NCBI RefSeq assembly: GCF_000389965.1
Contig: NC_021191.1
Location: 5,395,501-5,459,500 of the forward strand
Length of the DNA: 64,000 nt
Direction of reading: 5' to 3'
DNA from: Actinoplanes sp. N902-109
GTDB taxonomy: Bacteria; Actinomycetota; Actinomycetes; Mycobacteriales; Micromonosporaceae
In this document: positions 45,326 to 54,801 of the stretch, one piece after another
Numbering within the stretch: position 1 is the stretch's first letter
Layout: the number at the start of each line of letters is the position of its first letter
Translations under genes and position numbers: made by a program
The notes under the pieces: model-generated
Told to the model about the DNA's origin: nothing
The model's database searches: none
Seen by the model: the letters and a program-made list of their open reading frames with translations, nothing else

Positions 45326-46690
45326 TCAGCCGACCGTGACCCGGTTGGTGATGACGATCCGGGAGCCGTCGGCGCCGGTGCCGCGGACCGTGAGGGTGCC
45401 CGACTTGGCCGACTGCACCGGCGTCACCATCCGGGTTGCGGTGCCCGCGCGGCTGACCCGGGCCGAGCCGAGCGCGACCGTCTTGCCGATGAACACGCTC
45501 TTCCTGGCGTAGCGGTAGGTCTCCGTCACGGTCACGGTCGTGCCCGGTTCGAAGGCCACCACCCGTACGGTGATCCGGGCACGCTTGCTCACCGAGAGGC
45601 TGGACAGCGTGACGGCCGGCACCGCGGCGGACACCAGCGCGTACGGGTTGACCACCCCGGCCTGCGCGGTGCCGGTCAGCGCCTGGGTCACCTGCACCGT
45701 GGTGGCACCGGCGTGGGTCGCCTCATACAGCGCCACCGATGCGGCCACCAGCGGCGCCGCCATCGACGTGCCGGACTTGTAGACGTAGCCGCCGGTGGTG
45801 GCGTCCAGCCCGTAGATGCCGGTGCCCGGTGCGGTGATCCGGGCGGCGCCGCTGGTGTTCGAGTACGGCGCCAGCGTCCCGTTCTGCTGGATGGCGCCGA
45901 CGGCGACGGCCCCGGGTGCCGAGGCCGGCCACTGCGCCTGGTTGCCGGTGGCACCGTTGTTGCCCGCGGCCACGACCACCGGGACGTTGTGCGCGGTGGC
46001 GTAGCCGATCGCGGTGTCGTAGACCGCCGAGTAGTCGCCCGCGGCCGACACGTTGATCACCGTCGCGCCGTGGTCGACGGCGTAGACGATCCCGTCCGCG
46101 ATGGCCGTGGACGTGCCGGCGCCGGTGGCGTCCATCGCCCGTACCGGGAGGATCGGGACGCCCGACGCCAGGCCGGCCACGCCCGTGCCGTTGTTGCTGA
46201 CCGCCCCGGCGATCCCCGCGACGTGGGTGCCGTGGCCCTGCGGGTCGACGCAGCCGTCCCGGTCCGGGTCCCGGGTGTCGTCCACCAGGTCGGTGCCCAG
46301 GTCGCAGCGCACCTGACCGGGGGCGAAGTCCTCGTGCGCGGCGTCCACGCCGGTGTCGACCACCGCCACCAGCTGGCCGGTGACGTCGACCGCGGGCAGG
46401 TCGTCGCCGCGCAACCGGTCGAGCGACCACTGCAGCGGGCGGTCCGGGTCGTCCGGGGTCGCCGCGACCCGGACCGGCACCTCGGTGGCGTACCCGGTGC
46501 TGCCGGGCAGCGCGGCGGCCCGGCGCCGTTCCTCGGCCACGGTTCGGGCGGCGACCTCGACGAAGGTCGGCCGCCCGCTCGCGTCCACCACCCGGGCCAC
46601 CGTGGTCACCGCAGCCCCGTCGGCGGGCGAGGCCACCGCCGGGGTGCCGGTCAGCAGCACCAATGTCGTCGTGAGCACGATTTTCAGCAC
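45326..46690 (-). CDS. secreted S8 family serine protease (subtilisin-like)
   Basis: A 454-residue preproprotease. Signal peptide (about 1-20, ends AVA), a propeptide (about 25-95), then the catalytic domain with Asp in VAVVDTGVDAAHEDF, His in GHGTHVAGIAGAVSNN and Ser in YKSGTSMAAPLVAAS; the oxyanion Asn is in VAAGNNGATG. The C-terminal 110 residues form a beta-rich domain (RARITVRVVAFEPGTTVTVTE, ARVSRAGTATRMVTPVQSA) ending RIVITNRVTVG, probably an accessory fold. GTG 46690. It should be exported and degrade environmental protein. Confidence 0.92.
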   Translation of the reverse strand: MLKIVLTTTLVLLTGTPAVASPADGAAVTTVARVVDASGRPTFVEVAARTVAEERRRAAALPGSTGYATEVPVRVAATPDDPDRPLQWSLDRLRGDDLPAVDVTGQLVAVVDTGVDAAHEDFAPGQVRCDLGTDLVDDTRDPDRDGCVDPQGHGTHVAGIAGAVSNNGTGVAGLASGVPILPVRAMDATGAGTSTAIADGIVYAVDHGATVINVSAAGDYSAVYDTAIGYATAHNVPVVVAAGNNGATGNQAQWPASAPGAVAVGAIQQNGTLAPYSNTSGAARITAPGTGIYGLDATTGGYVYKSGTSMAAPLVAASVALYEATHAGATTVQVTQALTGTAQAGVVNPYALVSAAVPAVTLSSLSVSKRARITVRVVAFEPGTTVTVTETYRYARKSVFIGKTVALGSARVSRAGTATRMVTPVQSAKSGTLTVRGTGADGSRIVITNRVTVG

Positions 46691-46819
46691 GTCTGACCAT
46701 CGGCAGCCGGGGTCTTCCGGTGTAGGACTCGGGCGGGGCGCCCTGAGGGTCGGCGGTTCAGGGTGCAGTCAGGGTGCTTCCCGATGGTTACCGGGCCCGC
46801 CGGGGCACACCATGGAGAC

Positions 46820-47029
46820 ATGACGTTCTCGGAATCGATGACCCGGCAAGGCCTCGTCCGTCCCCGCGAGGGACGCGTGCTCGGCGGCGTGTGCGCGGGA
46901 CTCGCTCGTCGCTTCGGCCTCGACCCCTGGCTCACCCGCCTGCTGTTCGTGCTGATCCTGCTGGTGATCCCGGGCAGCCAGCTGCTCGTCTATCCGCTGC
47001 TGTGGATCCTGATGCCCGCGGCGGCCTGA
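46820..47029 (+). CDS. PspC domain-containing membrane protein
   Basis: A 69-residue protein, essentially a single PspC domain: LVRPREGRVLGGVCAGLARRFGLDPWLTRLLFVLILLVIPG then one more hydrophobic stretch (LLVYPLLWILMP). PspC is an envelope-stress membrane component. ATG 46820 has GGAGAC upstream; the upstream in-frame ATG 46763 gives a non-conserved extension. Confidence 0.9.
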   Translation: MTFSESMTRQGLVRPREGRVLGGVCAGLARRFGLDPWLTRLLFVLILLVIPGSQLLVYPLLWILMPAAA

Positions 47030-47203
47030 GACCCACCGCCGCCGCCGGCACCGGCGGCGGCGGACGGGACGGCTGCCCGGCCGGGTCCTCGACACACCCA
47101 TGGCGGCGCCCAGCTTTCTCGGAGCGGCCCCGGGGCACGACGGGGCACCACCTGCCCGCTCCGCGCTCAGCAGGCTCACATGATCCGGGAGTAACGTCTG
47201 CGC

Positions 47204-49231
47204 ATGACGTCTCCTGGCAAGCCTCCGGCCCCTCCATGGCGGGTCGAGGGTGCCCCGCGCGAGCCGGAACGGACGCCCGACCGGCGGCCACCCCGGCAGC
47301 GCCCGGCCTGGCTGCGCTTCGGGTGGTTGCTGCTGGCGCTGCTGGCGGTCAACTGGATCATCTCGTCCTTCCTCCTGGCCCCGCCGGCGCGCACCGCGGT
47401 GTCGTACACGTTCTTCTCCTCACAGGTCACGGCGAACAACATCGCCGACATCACCGCGACCGGCGACAAGATCGAGGGGACGTTCCGCCGCTCCACGGCG
47501 TACACCCCGGGCAGCGGCAAGGACGCCGAGCAGGTCGAGCGGTTCAGCACCCAGCGGCCCTCGTTCGCCGACGACGACCTGTTCGCCAAGCTGCAGGCCA
47601 ACGGCGTGCAGGTGAACGCCAACCCGCCGGACGCCCCGGCACCGGTGTGGCAGCAGCTGCTGGTCGGCTTCGGGCCCACACTGCTGCTGGTCGGCCTGCT
47701 CATCTGGTTCCTGCGGCGCAGCGCGGCCGCGGCCGGCGGGGGCATCGGCGGTTTCGGGCGCTCGCGGGCCAAGCTCTACCAGCCCGAGGGCGGCCCGCGC
47801 ACCACGTTCGCCGACGTGGCCGGCATCGAGGAGGTCGAGCAGGAGGTCACCGAGATCGTCGACTTCCTGCGCGAGCCCGAGCGCTACCGCAAGCTCGGCG
47901 CGCAGATCCCGCACGGCGTGCTGCTCTCCGGCCCGCCCGGCACCGGCAAGACGCTGCTGGCCCGCGCGGTGGCCGGCGAGGCCGAGGTGCCGTTCTTCTC
48001 CATGTCGGCCTCGGAGTTCATCGAGATGATCGTCGGCGTCGGGGCCAGCCGGGTCCGCGATCTGTTCGACCAGGCCAAGAAGGTGGCCCCGGCGATCATC
48101 TTCATCGACGAACTGGACGCCATCGGCCGCGCCCGCGGCGGCGCGCAGAGCCTGGGCGGCAACGACGAGCGCGAGCAGACACTCAACCAGATCCTGACCG
48201 AGATGGACGGCTTCACCGGCAGCGAGGGCGTAGTCGTGCTGGCCGCCACCAACCGCCCCGAGATCCTCGACCAGGCGTTGCTGCGGCCCGGCCGGTTCGA
48301 CCGGCGGGTCACGGTGAGCCCGCCCGACCTGGACGGCCGCCGCAAGATCCTCGAGGTGCACACCCGCGGCGTCCCGCTGGCCGCCGCCGTCGACCTGCAG
48401 TCGCTGGCCGCCGCCACCCCGGGCATGGTCGGCGCCGACCTGAAGAACCTGGTCAACGAGGCGGCCCTGCTCGCCGCCCGGCGCAAGCACGAGGTGGTCG
48501 GCCCGGCCGACTTCAGCGACGCGCTGGAGAAGATCGTGCTCGGCACGGTGCGCGGGATCATGCTGACCCCCGACGAGCGCCGCCGCACGGCGTACCACGA
48601 ATCGGGGCACGCCCTGCTCGGCATGCTCACCCCGGGTGCCGACCCGGTCCGCAAGATCTCCATCATCCCGCGCGGGCAGGCCCTGGGCGTGACGTTCCAG
48701 AGCCCGGCCACCGACCGCTACGGCTACTCGGCGGAATACCTGCGCGGGCGCATCATCGGCGCGCTGGGCGGGCGCGCGGCCGAGCAGGTGGTGTTCGGCG
48801 ACATGACCACCGGCGCCGAGAGCGACCTCGACCAGGTCAGCACCATCGCCCGGCAGATGGTCGGCCGCTGGGGCATGTCCGAGGTCATCGGCCCGGTCAC
48901 CGTCCTGCCCCCGCCGGGCAGCGAGTCCCCGCTCGGTCTGGACGGCGTCGCGCCGGCCACCAAGGAGCTGGTCGACGCCGAGGTCCGCAAGATCGTCGAG
49001 TCCTGCTACGACGACGCGGTGCGCCTGCTGCGGACCCACCGCGAGCAGCTCTCCCGGCTGGCCGAGCAGTTGTTGCAGGTCGAGACCCTGGACGAGGACG
49101 CCGCCTATGCCGCCGCCGGCATCCCCCGCTCGGCAGCGCCGGGCGCGGTCGCGCGGGGCGAGATCCCCGGCACCGAACCGGCGCCCGGGCTGCCCCCCGT
49201 TCCGGCGGCCACCGAGGACAACCCTAGGTGA
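47204..49231 (+). CDS. ftsH: ATP-dependent zinc metalloprotease FtsH
   Basis: A 675-residue membrane protease. Two membrane helices (about 40-58 and 150-168) flank a short periplasmic domain. AAA domain: Walker A GPPGTGKTLLARA, Walker B IIFIDELDAIG, second region of homology ATNRPEILDQALLRPGRFDRR, and pore motif FFSMSASEFIEMIVGVGASRV. Zinc site HESGH in AYHESGHALLG with a third ligand Asp in TGAESDLDQ. It degrades membrane and regulatory proteins. The N-terminus is Pro/Arg-rich (about 1-35), unlike the usual short FtsH leader, and this is probably a secondary FtsH in the genome. ATG 47204; the stop overlaps the next gene by 4 bp. Confidence 0.96.
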   Translation: MTSPGKPPAPPWRVEGAPREPERTPDRRPPRQRPAWLRFGWLLLALLAVNWIISSFLLAPPARTAVSYTFFSSQVTANNIADITATGDKIEGTFRRSTAYTPGSGKDAEQVERFSTQRPSFADDDLFAKLQANGVQVNANPPDAPAPVWQQLLVGFGPTLLLVGLLIWFLRRSAAAAGGGIGGFGRSRAKLYQPEGGPRTTFADVAGIEEVEQEVTEIVDFLREPERYRKLGAQIPHGVLLSGPPGTGKTLLARAVAGEAEVPFFSMSASEFIEMIVGVGASRVRDLFDQAKKVAPAIIFIDELDAIGRARGGAQSLGGNDEREQTLNQILTEMDGFTGSEGVVVLAATNRPEILDQALLRPGRFDRRVTVSPPDLDGRRKILEVHTRGVPLAAAVDLQSLAAATPGMVGADLKNLVNEAALLAARRKHEVVGPADFSDALEKIVLGTVRGIMLTPDERRRTAYHESGHALLGMLTPGADPVRKISIIPRGQALGVTFQSPATDRYGYSAEYLRGRIIGALGGRAAEQVVFGDMTTGAESDLDQVSTIARQMVGRWGMSEVIGPVTVLPPPGSESPLGLDGVAPATKELVDAEVRKIVESCYDDAVRLLRTHREQLSRLAEQLLQVETLDEDAAYAAAGIPRSAAPGAVARGEIPGTEPAPGLPPVPAATEDNPR

Positions 49232-49602
49232 CAACCGGACCCGTGGCGTTCACGTGGTCCGGGGTGACGATCGACTGCCTCGACCCCGAGCGGGTGGCCC
49301 GCTTCTGGAGCACCCTGCTCGGCCGCCCGGCCGGCCCGGCCGAGCAGGGCTGGGTCTATCTCGGCGAGCGCGGCGATCCGCAGCCCCGGCTGGTGTTCCA
49401 GCCGGTGCCCGAGCCCGCGGCCGGCAAGGTGCGGATCCATCTGGATGTCACGGTCGACGACATCGAGGCGGCCATGGCCAGGGTCATCGAGCTCGGCGGC
49501 ACGTCGACCGGCGAGCGGCACGACTACCCCGAGGGTGTGGTCGTCGTCATGGCCGACCCGGAGGGTCACGAGTTCTGCCTGGTGCGGTACACCCGGCCTT
49601 GA
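49228..49602 (+). CDS. VOC family protein (glyoxalase/dioxygenase fold)
   Basis: A 124-residue protein of two beta-alpha-beta-beta-beta modules. DCLDPERVARFWSTLLGRPAG and KVRIHLDVTVDDIEAAMARVIELGG are typical, as is DPEGHEFCLV at the end. VOC proteins can be dioxygenases, lyases or binding proteins; this small type is usually unassigned. GTG 49228 overlaps the ftsH stop (GTGA), so it is coupled to ftsH. Confidence 0.88.
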   Translation: MTTGPVAFTWSGVTIDCLDPERVARFWSTLLGRPAGPAEQGWVYLGERGDPQPRLVFQPVPEPAAGKVRIHLDVTVDDIEAAMARVIELGGTSTGERHDYPEGVVVVMADPEGHEFCLVRYTRP

Positions 49603-49610
49603 CGGTCGTT

Positions 49611-49628
49611 CATCGAAGCGCTTCGATG
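49611..49628. promoter_or_regulatory. 18-bp palindrome upstream of GH5 cellulase gene
   Basis: CATCGAAGCGCTTCGATG is a perfect inverted repeat, 60 bp before the cellulase ATG and 8 bp after the VOC stop. A GCGC-centred palindrome is typical of LacI-family operators; it differs from the CebR core in the flanking bases. Confidence 0.65.
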
Positions 49629-49687
49629 GGTGCGGACCGGCGCCACCGTCCGGTCCGCACCGCTCGAGACCGTACGAGGGGAACACC

Positions 49688-51277
49688 ATGAGTTCGACAG
49701 CGAGGAGGGCCGGGCTCGCCATCGCCGCAGCGGCCCTCGCCTTCGCCGGAGCCGGTTACGGCATGACAAGACCGGCCGCGGCCGACGCCATCCCCCAGCT
49801 GACCGCTCCTCAGCTGGTGGCCGACATGGGCGCCGGCTGGAATCTCGGCAACCAGCTGGAGGCGAGCGCCAACGGCACGCCCAGCGAGACGGCGTGGGGC
49901 AACCCGGTCGTCACCCAGGCCCTGATCAACCGGGTCAAGGCGGCGGGTTTCAAGACGATCCGCATCCCGGTGTCCTACCTGGGCGCCGTCGGGGCCGGGC
50001 CCGGCTACACCGTCAGTGCCGCCTGGCTCAACAGGATCGAGACGGTGGTGCGGTATGCGTACGACCAAGGCCTCTATGTTGTGATCAACATGCACGGTGA
50101 CGGCTACAAGAGCGTCGCCGGCTCCTGGCTGATCTGCGACGCGGCCGACCAGACGACGATCAAGGACAAGTACCAGAAGGTCTGGCAACAGGTGGCCGGC
50201 CGGTTCGCGGCCTACAACGAGCACCTGATCCTCGAGTCGATGAACGAGGAGTTCGACGGCCAGTACGGCAACCCCACCCAGCCGTGCTACTCGAACATCA
50301 ACGCCTACAACCAGATCTTCGTCGACACGGTACGGCGGACCGGCGGCACCAACGCCGCACGCTGGCTGCTCGTGCCCGGCTGGAACACCAACATCGACTA
50401 CACCGTGGGCAACTACGGGTTCGCGCTGCCGACCGACCGGTACCGGTCGTCCACCATCCCCAGCAGCGAACAGCGCCTGATGATCTCCGTGCACTACTAC
50501 GACCCGTGGGACTTCTCCGGTCAGGAGGACGGCGTCATCACGCAGTGGGGCCCGAACGCCACCAACCGCGCCAAGACGTCGACCTGGGGACAGCAGGACT
50601 ACCTCGACGGACAGCTGAAGAAGACGCACGACACCTTCGTCGCGCGCGGCTACCCCGTCTTCGTCGGCGAGTACGGCGCGATCGACAAGACCTCCGCGGA
50701 CCCGGCGAACAACACCTACCGTACGGACTTCGCGCGCACGCTGGTGGCCACCGCCAAGAAGTACGGCGCAGCCACCGCGTACTGGGACAACGGCTACAAC
50801 GGGCAGTACGGCTTCGGGCTGTTCGACCGCAGCAGTGCCACGGTGACCCAGCCGGGCATCGTCAACGCCATCGTCAGCGCCGCCGGCGGCAGCACCCCCA
50901 CCAGCCCGCCGGCCACGCCCACCACGCCACCGGCCTCGCCGACCACGCCACCGCCCACCGGCACCGGGGCCTGCCGGGTGAGCAGCACGGTCAGCGCCTG
51001 GAGCAACGGGCTGACGGCAAGCATCACGATCACCAACACCGGCACCGCGGCCGTCAACGGCTGGACCCTCACGTTCGCCCTGCCGGCCGGTCAGACGATC
51101 GTGTCCGGCTGGAACGCCACCTTCACCCCGGCCGGCGGCACGGTGTCCGCCACCGACGCCGGCTACAACGGCGCCCTGGCCCCCGGCGGCTCCACCTCCA
51201 TCGGTTACCAGGCCGGCCACACCGGCAACGCGGGCGCCCCCACCGGCTTCAAGCTCAACGGCGCCACCTGCAGCTGA
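49688..51277 (+). CDS. secreted GH5 cellulase with CBM2 cellulose-binding module
   Basis: A 529-residue secreted endoglucanase-type enzyme. Signal peptide (about 1-33, ends AAADA), GH5 catalytic domain (about 38-400) with MGAGWNLGNQLEA, the acid/base Glu in ILESMNEEF (NE motif) and the nucleophile in VFVGEYGAIDK. A Pro/Thr linker (about 405-435) joins a CBM2 module (about 437-529), which has GACRVSSTVSAWSNGLTASIT and ends with a Cys (GATCS). It should hydrolyse cellulose beta-1,4 links and bind crystalline cellulose. ATG 49688 follows GGGGAAC. A GCGC-centred operator lies upstream. Confidence 0.94.
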   Translation: MSSTARRAGLAIAAAALAFAGAGYGMTRPAAADAIPQLTAPQLVADMGAGWNLGNQLEASANGTPSETAWGNPVVTQALINRVKAAGFKTIRIPVSYLGAVGAGPGYTVSAAWLNRIETVVRYAYDQGLYVVINMHGDGYKSVAGSWLICDAADQTTIKDKYQKVWQQVAGRFAAYNEHLILESMNEEFDGQYGNPTQPCYSNINAYNQIFVDTVRRTGGTNAARWLLVPGWNTNIDYTVGNYGFALPTDRYRSSTIPSSEQRLMISVHYYDPWDFSGQEDGVITQWGPNATNRAKTSTWGQQDYLDGQLKKTHDTFVARGYPVFVGEYGAIDKTSADPANNTYRTDFARTLVATAKKYGAATAYWDNGYNGQYGFGLFDRSSATVTQPGIVNAIVSAAGGSTPTSPPATPTTPPASPTTPPPTGTGACRVSSTVSAWSNGLTASITITNTGTAAVNGWTLTFALPAGQTIVSGWNATFTPAGGTVSATDAGYNGALAPGGSTSIGYQAGHTGNAGAPTGFKLNGATCS

Positions 51278-51289
51278 TCACCCGCCCCA

Positions 51290-51321
51290 GCGGGCCGGCG
51301 CCGCACCGGTGACCGGCCCGC
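51290..51321 (+). terminator. hairpin after the GH5 cellulase
   Basis: GCGGGCCGG pairs with CCGGCCCGC (9 bp, 14-nt loop), 13 bp after the stop codon. Probable terminator. Confidence 0.6.
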
Positions 51322-51327
51322 CGGGCT

Positions 51328-51473
51328 ATCGGCGGCCGATCAGCAGGCTCTCCGGGCAGGTCCGCGGCGTCGTGATCGCCCAGCCCGTGCGGATGGCTCT
51401 GCACGGCCATGGTGAGCAGGTCGCTCGGGCCGTACCGGACGATGGCCGCCTGGATGCCGGCCGAGGCGTCCAT
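51328..51473 (-). pseudogene. alpha/beta-hydrolase (esterase) remnant
   Basis: The minus strand reads MDASAGIQAAIVRYGPSDLLTMAVQSHPHGLGDHDAADLP in one frame, then, after a 1-nt shift, ESLLIGRR and a stop. The YGPSDLL...SPESLLIG pattern matches the middle of esterase/BD-FAE-type hydrolases. The catalytic nucleophile and C-terminal half are missing. It lies between the cellulase and the STAS gene. Confidence 0.5.
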
Positions 51474-51526
51474 GCCGCCGTGGCGGCTCCCGGCGGACCG
51501 GCGTGATCGCGGCTATCCTCGGGCAG

Positions 51527-51859
51527 ATGTCCAGTAACACTGTGGTCGATCTGGAGCCGGTCAGCGCGGACGGCCTGCTGGTGGCGACGCTCGAGGGCGA
51601 CCTCGACCTCGACAGCGCCGACGAGGTGCGCGACACCCTCGCCGCCGCCGCGAAGGGCACCGGGTGCCGCTACCTGCACGTGGACGTCAGCCGGTTGGGC
51701 TTCATCGACTCGTACGCGCTGGGCGCCCTGGTCAGCGCGCGCAACAGCGCAGCCGCTGTCGGTGTCACGCTGACCCTGATCGACCCGTCCGGGCCGGTGC
51801 GGAAGGCCATCCAGGTGACCGGTCTGGCGCACGTGTTCGGTCTTCCCGCGAACGAGTGA
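51527..51859 (+). CDS. STAS-domain anti-sigma factor antagonist
   Basis: A 110-residue protein that is a single STAS domain. LLVATLEGDLDLDSADEVRDTL is its first half and VDVSRLGFIDSYALGALVSARN holds the conserved Ser in the DSYALG loop, the usual phosphorylation site of SpoIIAA/RsbV-type antagonists. It should bind an anti-sigma kinase when unphosphorylated and so free a sigma factor. No kinase or sigma gene is adjacent. The start may instead be GTG 51503, which adds 8 residues. Confidence 0.87.
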   Translation: MSSNTVVDLEPVSADGLLVATLEGDLDLDSADEVRDTLAAAAKGTGCRYLHVDVSRLGFIDSYALGALVSARNSAAAVGVTLTLIDPSGPVRKAIQVTGLAHVFGLPANE

Positions 51860-51865
51860 CATCCC

Positions 51866-52771
51866 TCAGCCCGCGCGGGTGGCATTGCGCGTGATCGCGT
51901 CGACCAGCTGCGGCCACAACGCCGCGGGCAGGTCGTGCCCCATGCCCGGGATGGTCAGCAGCTCGGCGCCGGGGACGGCCGCGGCGGTGGCGCGCCCGCC
52001 GCTGACGCCGATCAGCGGGTCGTCCTCGCCATGGATCACCAGGGTGGGCGCCGTCACCGAGCCCAGCGCCGCCGTGCGGTCCGGTGCGGCCAGGATCGCC
52101 GCGAGCTGCCGCAGCGTGCCCAGCGGGGTGTAGGCCCGGTCGTACTTGGTGGTGGCCCGGCGCAGCAGCTCCTCCTCGGCGGCGGGGAAGCCGGGTGAAC
52201 CGATGATCCGCGAGCCGGCCACGGCGTTGGCGATCGCCTCCTCGCGCGACGCTGCCGGCGGCCGGCCCAGCACGGCCGCCGCCTGCGGGGTGGGCCGGCC
52301 GACCCGCCGGTCGCCGGGCATGGACATGATCGAGCAGAGGCTCGCCACCCGCTCCGGGAAGTCGATGGTGAGCTGCTGGGCGATCATGCCGCCGAGCGAC
52401 ACCCCGACCACGTGCGCGCGCTGCACCCCGAGCGCGTCGAGCAGACCGGCAGTGTCCGCGGCGAGATCGGCGATCAGGTAGGGCGCCCCGGAACGGTCAC
52501 CGCCCATCAAGGCGGGGATATCGGGTACGCCCGAATCGTCGACGACCGTGGAAAGTCCCGAGTCGCGGTTGTCGAAGCGGATCACGTGGAAGCCCCGGCC
52601 GGCGAGCTGCTCGACGAAGGGCGCGGGCCAGTCCACCAGCTGCGCACCCAGCCCCATCACCAGCAGCAGGGCCGGGTCGGCGGGGTCGCCGGTGAGCTCG
52701 TACTCGATCGTGATGCCGTTGATCTCTGCCCTGGACACACAGAAAGCTTGCCAGATCTTGACCAGGGGCAT
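51866..52771 (-). CDS. alpha/beta hydrolase
   Basis: A 301-residue hydrolase. Oxyanion strand LLLVMGLGAQLVDWP, nucleophile Ser in VVGVSLGGMIAQQL, acid Asp in IHGEDDPLIG and His in GMGHDLP complete a triad. It has a short lid (about 150-215). It most resembles epoxide hydrolase/esterase-like members; the substrate is unknown. The start may be GTG 52738 (SRAEINGIT), since the first 11 residues look non-conserved. Convergent with the STAS gene (7 bp apart). Confidence 0.88.
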   Translation of the reverse strand: MPLVKIWQAFCVSRAEINGITIEYELTGDPADPALLLVMGLGAQLVDWPAPFVEQLAGRGFHVIRFDNRDSGLSTVVDDSGVPDIPALMGGDRSGAPYLIADLAADTAGLLDALGVQRAHVVGVSLGGMIAQQLTIDFPERVASLCSIMSMPGDRRVGRPTPQAAAVLGRPPAASREEAIANAVAGSRIIGSPGFPAAEEELLRRATTKYDRAYTPLGTLRQLAAILAAPDRTAALGSVTAPTLVIHGEDDPLIGVSGGRATAAAVPGAELLTIPGMGHDLPAALWPQLVDAITRNATRAG

Positions 52772-52825
52772 CGACAGGAGTTGGGTGGCGCTTACAGATA
52801 CTCATTCAGCCAGGGAGACATCTGG

Positions 52826-54796
52826 ATGTTGATTCCCTCCACCCTGAGGTACCGGATCACGGCCGTCGTCGCTGTCGGCGCGGCCGCTGCCTCGGTCCTC
52901 GGCGCGTCGCCCGCCCAGGCGGCGCGGCCCGGACGGCACACGCTGAGCGGCACCAAGCCGCAGTGGATCGCCCGGGCCAAGGACGCCGGCACGCCGGCGG
53001 CCGCCAGCACCATCTCCTTCGGCCTGCTGCTCACCATGCGCGACCGGGCCGGGGCAGAGTCGGCGCTCGCCGCGATGTCGGACCCGACCAGCGCGAGCTA
53101 CGGCAAGTACCTCACCGGCACCCAGTTCGCGTCGCGCTACGCCCCCGCCGCAGCCGACGTGAAGGCCGTGACCACCTGGCTGGCGGGCCAGGGCCTCACG
53201 GTGCGGGACACCCTCGCGGGTGGCCTGTACGTCGAGGCCTCCGGCACCACGGCCCAGATCGACAAGACGTTCGGCACCACCGTGCGCGACTACACGTACC
53301 AGGGCAAGACGGTCCACGCGAACAGCACGGACCTGTCGCTGCCCGGGGACGCGCCCGCCACGGTGACCGGGCTGATCCACGGCGTGGTCGGCATCAACCA
53401 GGGCTCCGCCCTCAAGAAGCCGGCCGACACGCTGCCCCCGCCCACCGACGGCTTCCGGGCGGCCACGCCGTGCTCGTCGTACTACGGCGAGAAGACCGCG
53501 ACCACCCTGCCCAAGGGCCCGGACGGCAAGAAGGAGCCGTACGTGGTCTGCGGCTATGCGCCCAAGCAGTACCAGGAGGCGTACGGCGCCACCGCCCAGA
53601 TCCGCAAGGGGCTGGACGGCAAGGGCGTCACGGTGGCGGTCACCGACGCTTATGCGTCACCGACGATCGTCCAGGACACCAACACGTACAACAAGAAGTA
53701 CGGTCTTCCCGCCTTCAAGCGGGGGCAGTTCTCGCAGATCACCCCGGCGCCCGACGGGTACGGCTACACCGAGGAATGTGACGCGAGCGGCTGGTACGGC
53801 GAGGAGACCCTGGACATCGAGGCCGTGCATGCCATGGCCCCGGGTGCCAAGATCGTCTATGTCGGCGGCGCGGACTGCGTCACCGGCCTCGACGAGGCGT
53901 GGGCCGAGACCATCGACAACCACGTCGCCGACATCATCACCAACTCGTGGGGCAACAGCACCGACGACATCGACCTGCTCGGTGCCGACATGGTGGCCTT
54001 CTACGAGCAGTTCTCGCTGGAAGCGGCGCTGACCGGCATCACGGTCGACTTCTCCAGCGGCGACGCCGGTGACGAGACGGCCGGTGGCACCGACGTGTCC
54101 GCCAAGACCGTGGACTTCCCGTCCGACCTGCCCTATGTCACCGCTGTCGGCGGCACGTCCGTCGGCATCGACAAGCACAACAAGCGGGTCTGGGAGCACG
54201 GCTGGCAGAACGCGTACCAGACCCTGACCGACGGCAAGTGGGGACCGTCGGCGTACACCTCCGGCGGTGGCGGCGGCACGAGCGTCCTGTTCGCGCAGCC
54301 GTTCTACCAGCGGGGCAAGGTGCCGGCGTCGATCTCGAAGTACTTCGGGAACACCCCGGCGCGGACGACACCCGACATCTCGATGCCGGCTGACGCCAAC
54401 ACGGGCTTCCGGGTCGGCCAGACCCAGACGTTCCCGGACGGAACCTACTACGACGAGTACCGGATCGGTGGCACGAGCCTCGCCTCGCCGCTGCTGGCCG
54501 GCATGCAGGCGATCGCCAACCAGAAGGCGCACCACGCCCTCGGTTTCGTGAACCCGCTGTACTACGCCGAGCTCGGCACCTCGGCGCTGACCGACATCAA
54601 GGCCCCCAAGAAGCAGATCTACGAAGCGCGCGCCAACTACGTGAACTCCGTGGACCCGTCGGAGGGCCGGGCGTACATCCTGCGCCAGGTGGACGTCCAG
54701 ACCAGCACCATCCACAGCACCCCGGGCTACGACGCGGAAACCGGCGTCGGCGTCCCCGGTGAGAAGTTCTTCTCGGCCGTTCCCGGCCGCTGGTGA
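52826..54796 (+). CDS. secreted S53 serine-carboxyl peptidase (sedolisin/kumamolisin)
   Basis: A 656-residue preproenzyme. Signal peptide (about 1-32, ends AQAA), prodomain (about 45-195, beginning near SFGLLLTMRDRAGAESAL), and catalytic domain from about 240. Catalytic Glu and Asp in GEETLDIEAVHAMAPGA, the oxyanion Asp in DFSSGDAGDE, and Ser in GGTSLASPLLAG. Several Cys pairs are present. These enzymes act at low pH on extracellular proteins. The start ATG 52826 follows CAGGGAGA. It stands alone, between divergent hydrolase and a strong terminator. Confidence 0.94.
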   Translation: MLIPSTLRYRITAVVAVGAAAASVLGASPAQAARPGRHTLSGTKPQWIARAKDAGTPAAASTISFGLLLTMRDRAGAESALAAMSDPTSASYGKYLTGTQFASRYAPAAADVKAVTTWLAGQGLTVRDTLAGGLYVEASGTTAQIDKTFGTTVRDYTYQGKTVHANSTDLSLPGDAPATVTGLIHGVVGINQGSALKKPADTLPPPTDGFRAATPCSSYYGEKTATTLPKGPDGKKEPYVVCGYAPKQYQEAYGATAQIRKGLDGKGVTVAVTDAYASPTIVQDTNTYNKKYGLPAFKRGQFSQITPAPDGYGYTEECDASGWYGEETLDIEAVHAMAPGAKIVYVGGADCVTGLDEAWAETIDNHVADIITNSWGNSTDDIDLLGADMVAFYEQFSLEAALTGITVDFSSGDAGDETAGGTDVSAKTVDFPSDLPYVTAVGGTSVGIDKHNKRVWEHGWQNAYQTLTDGKWGPSAYTSGGGGGTSVLFAQPFYQRGKVPASISKYFGNTPARTTPDISMPADANTGFRVGQTQTFPDGTYYDEYRIGGTSLASPLLAGMQAIANQKAHHALGFVNPLYYAELGTSALTDIKAPKKQIYEARANYVNSVDPSEGRAYILRQVDVQTSTIHSTPGYDAETGVGVPGEKFFSAVPGRW

Positions 54797-54801
54797 GGGA
54801 A

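Noticed and set aside
47420..49234. 604-codon minus frame opposite ftsH
   Set aside because: Antisense shadow of a highly conserved gene.
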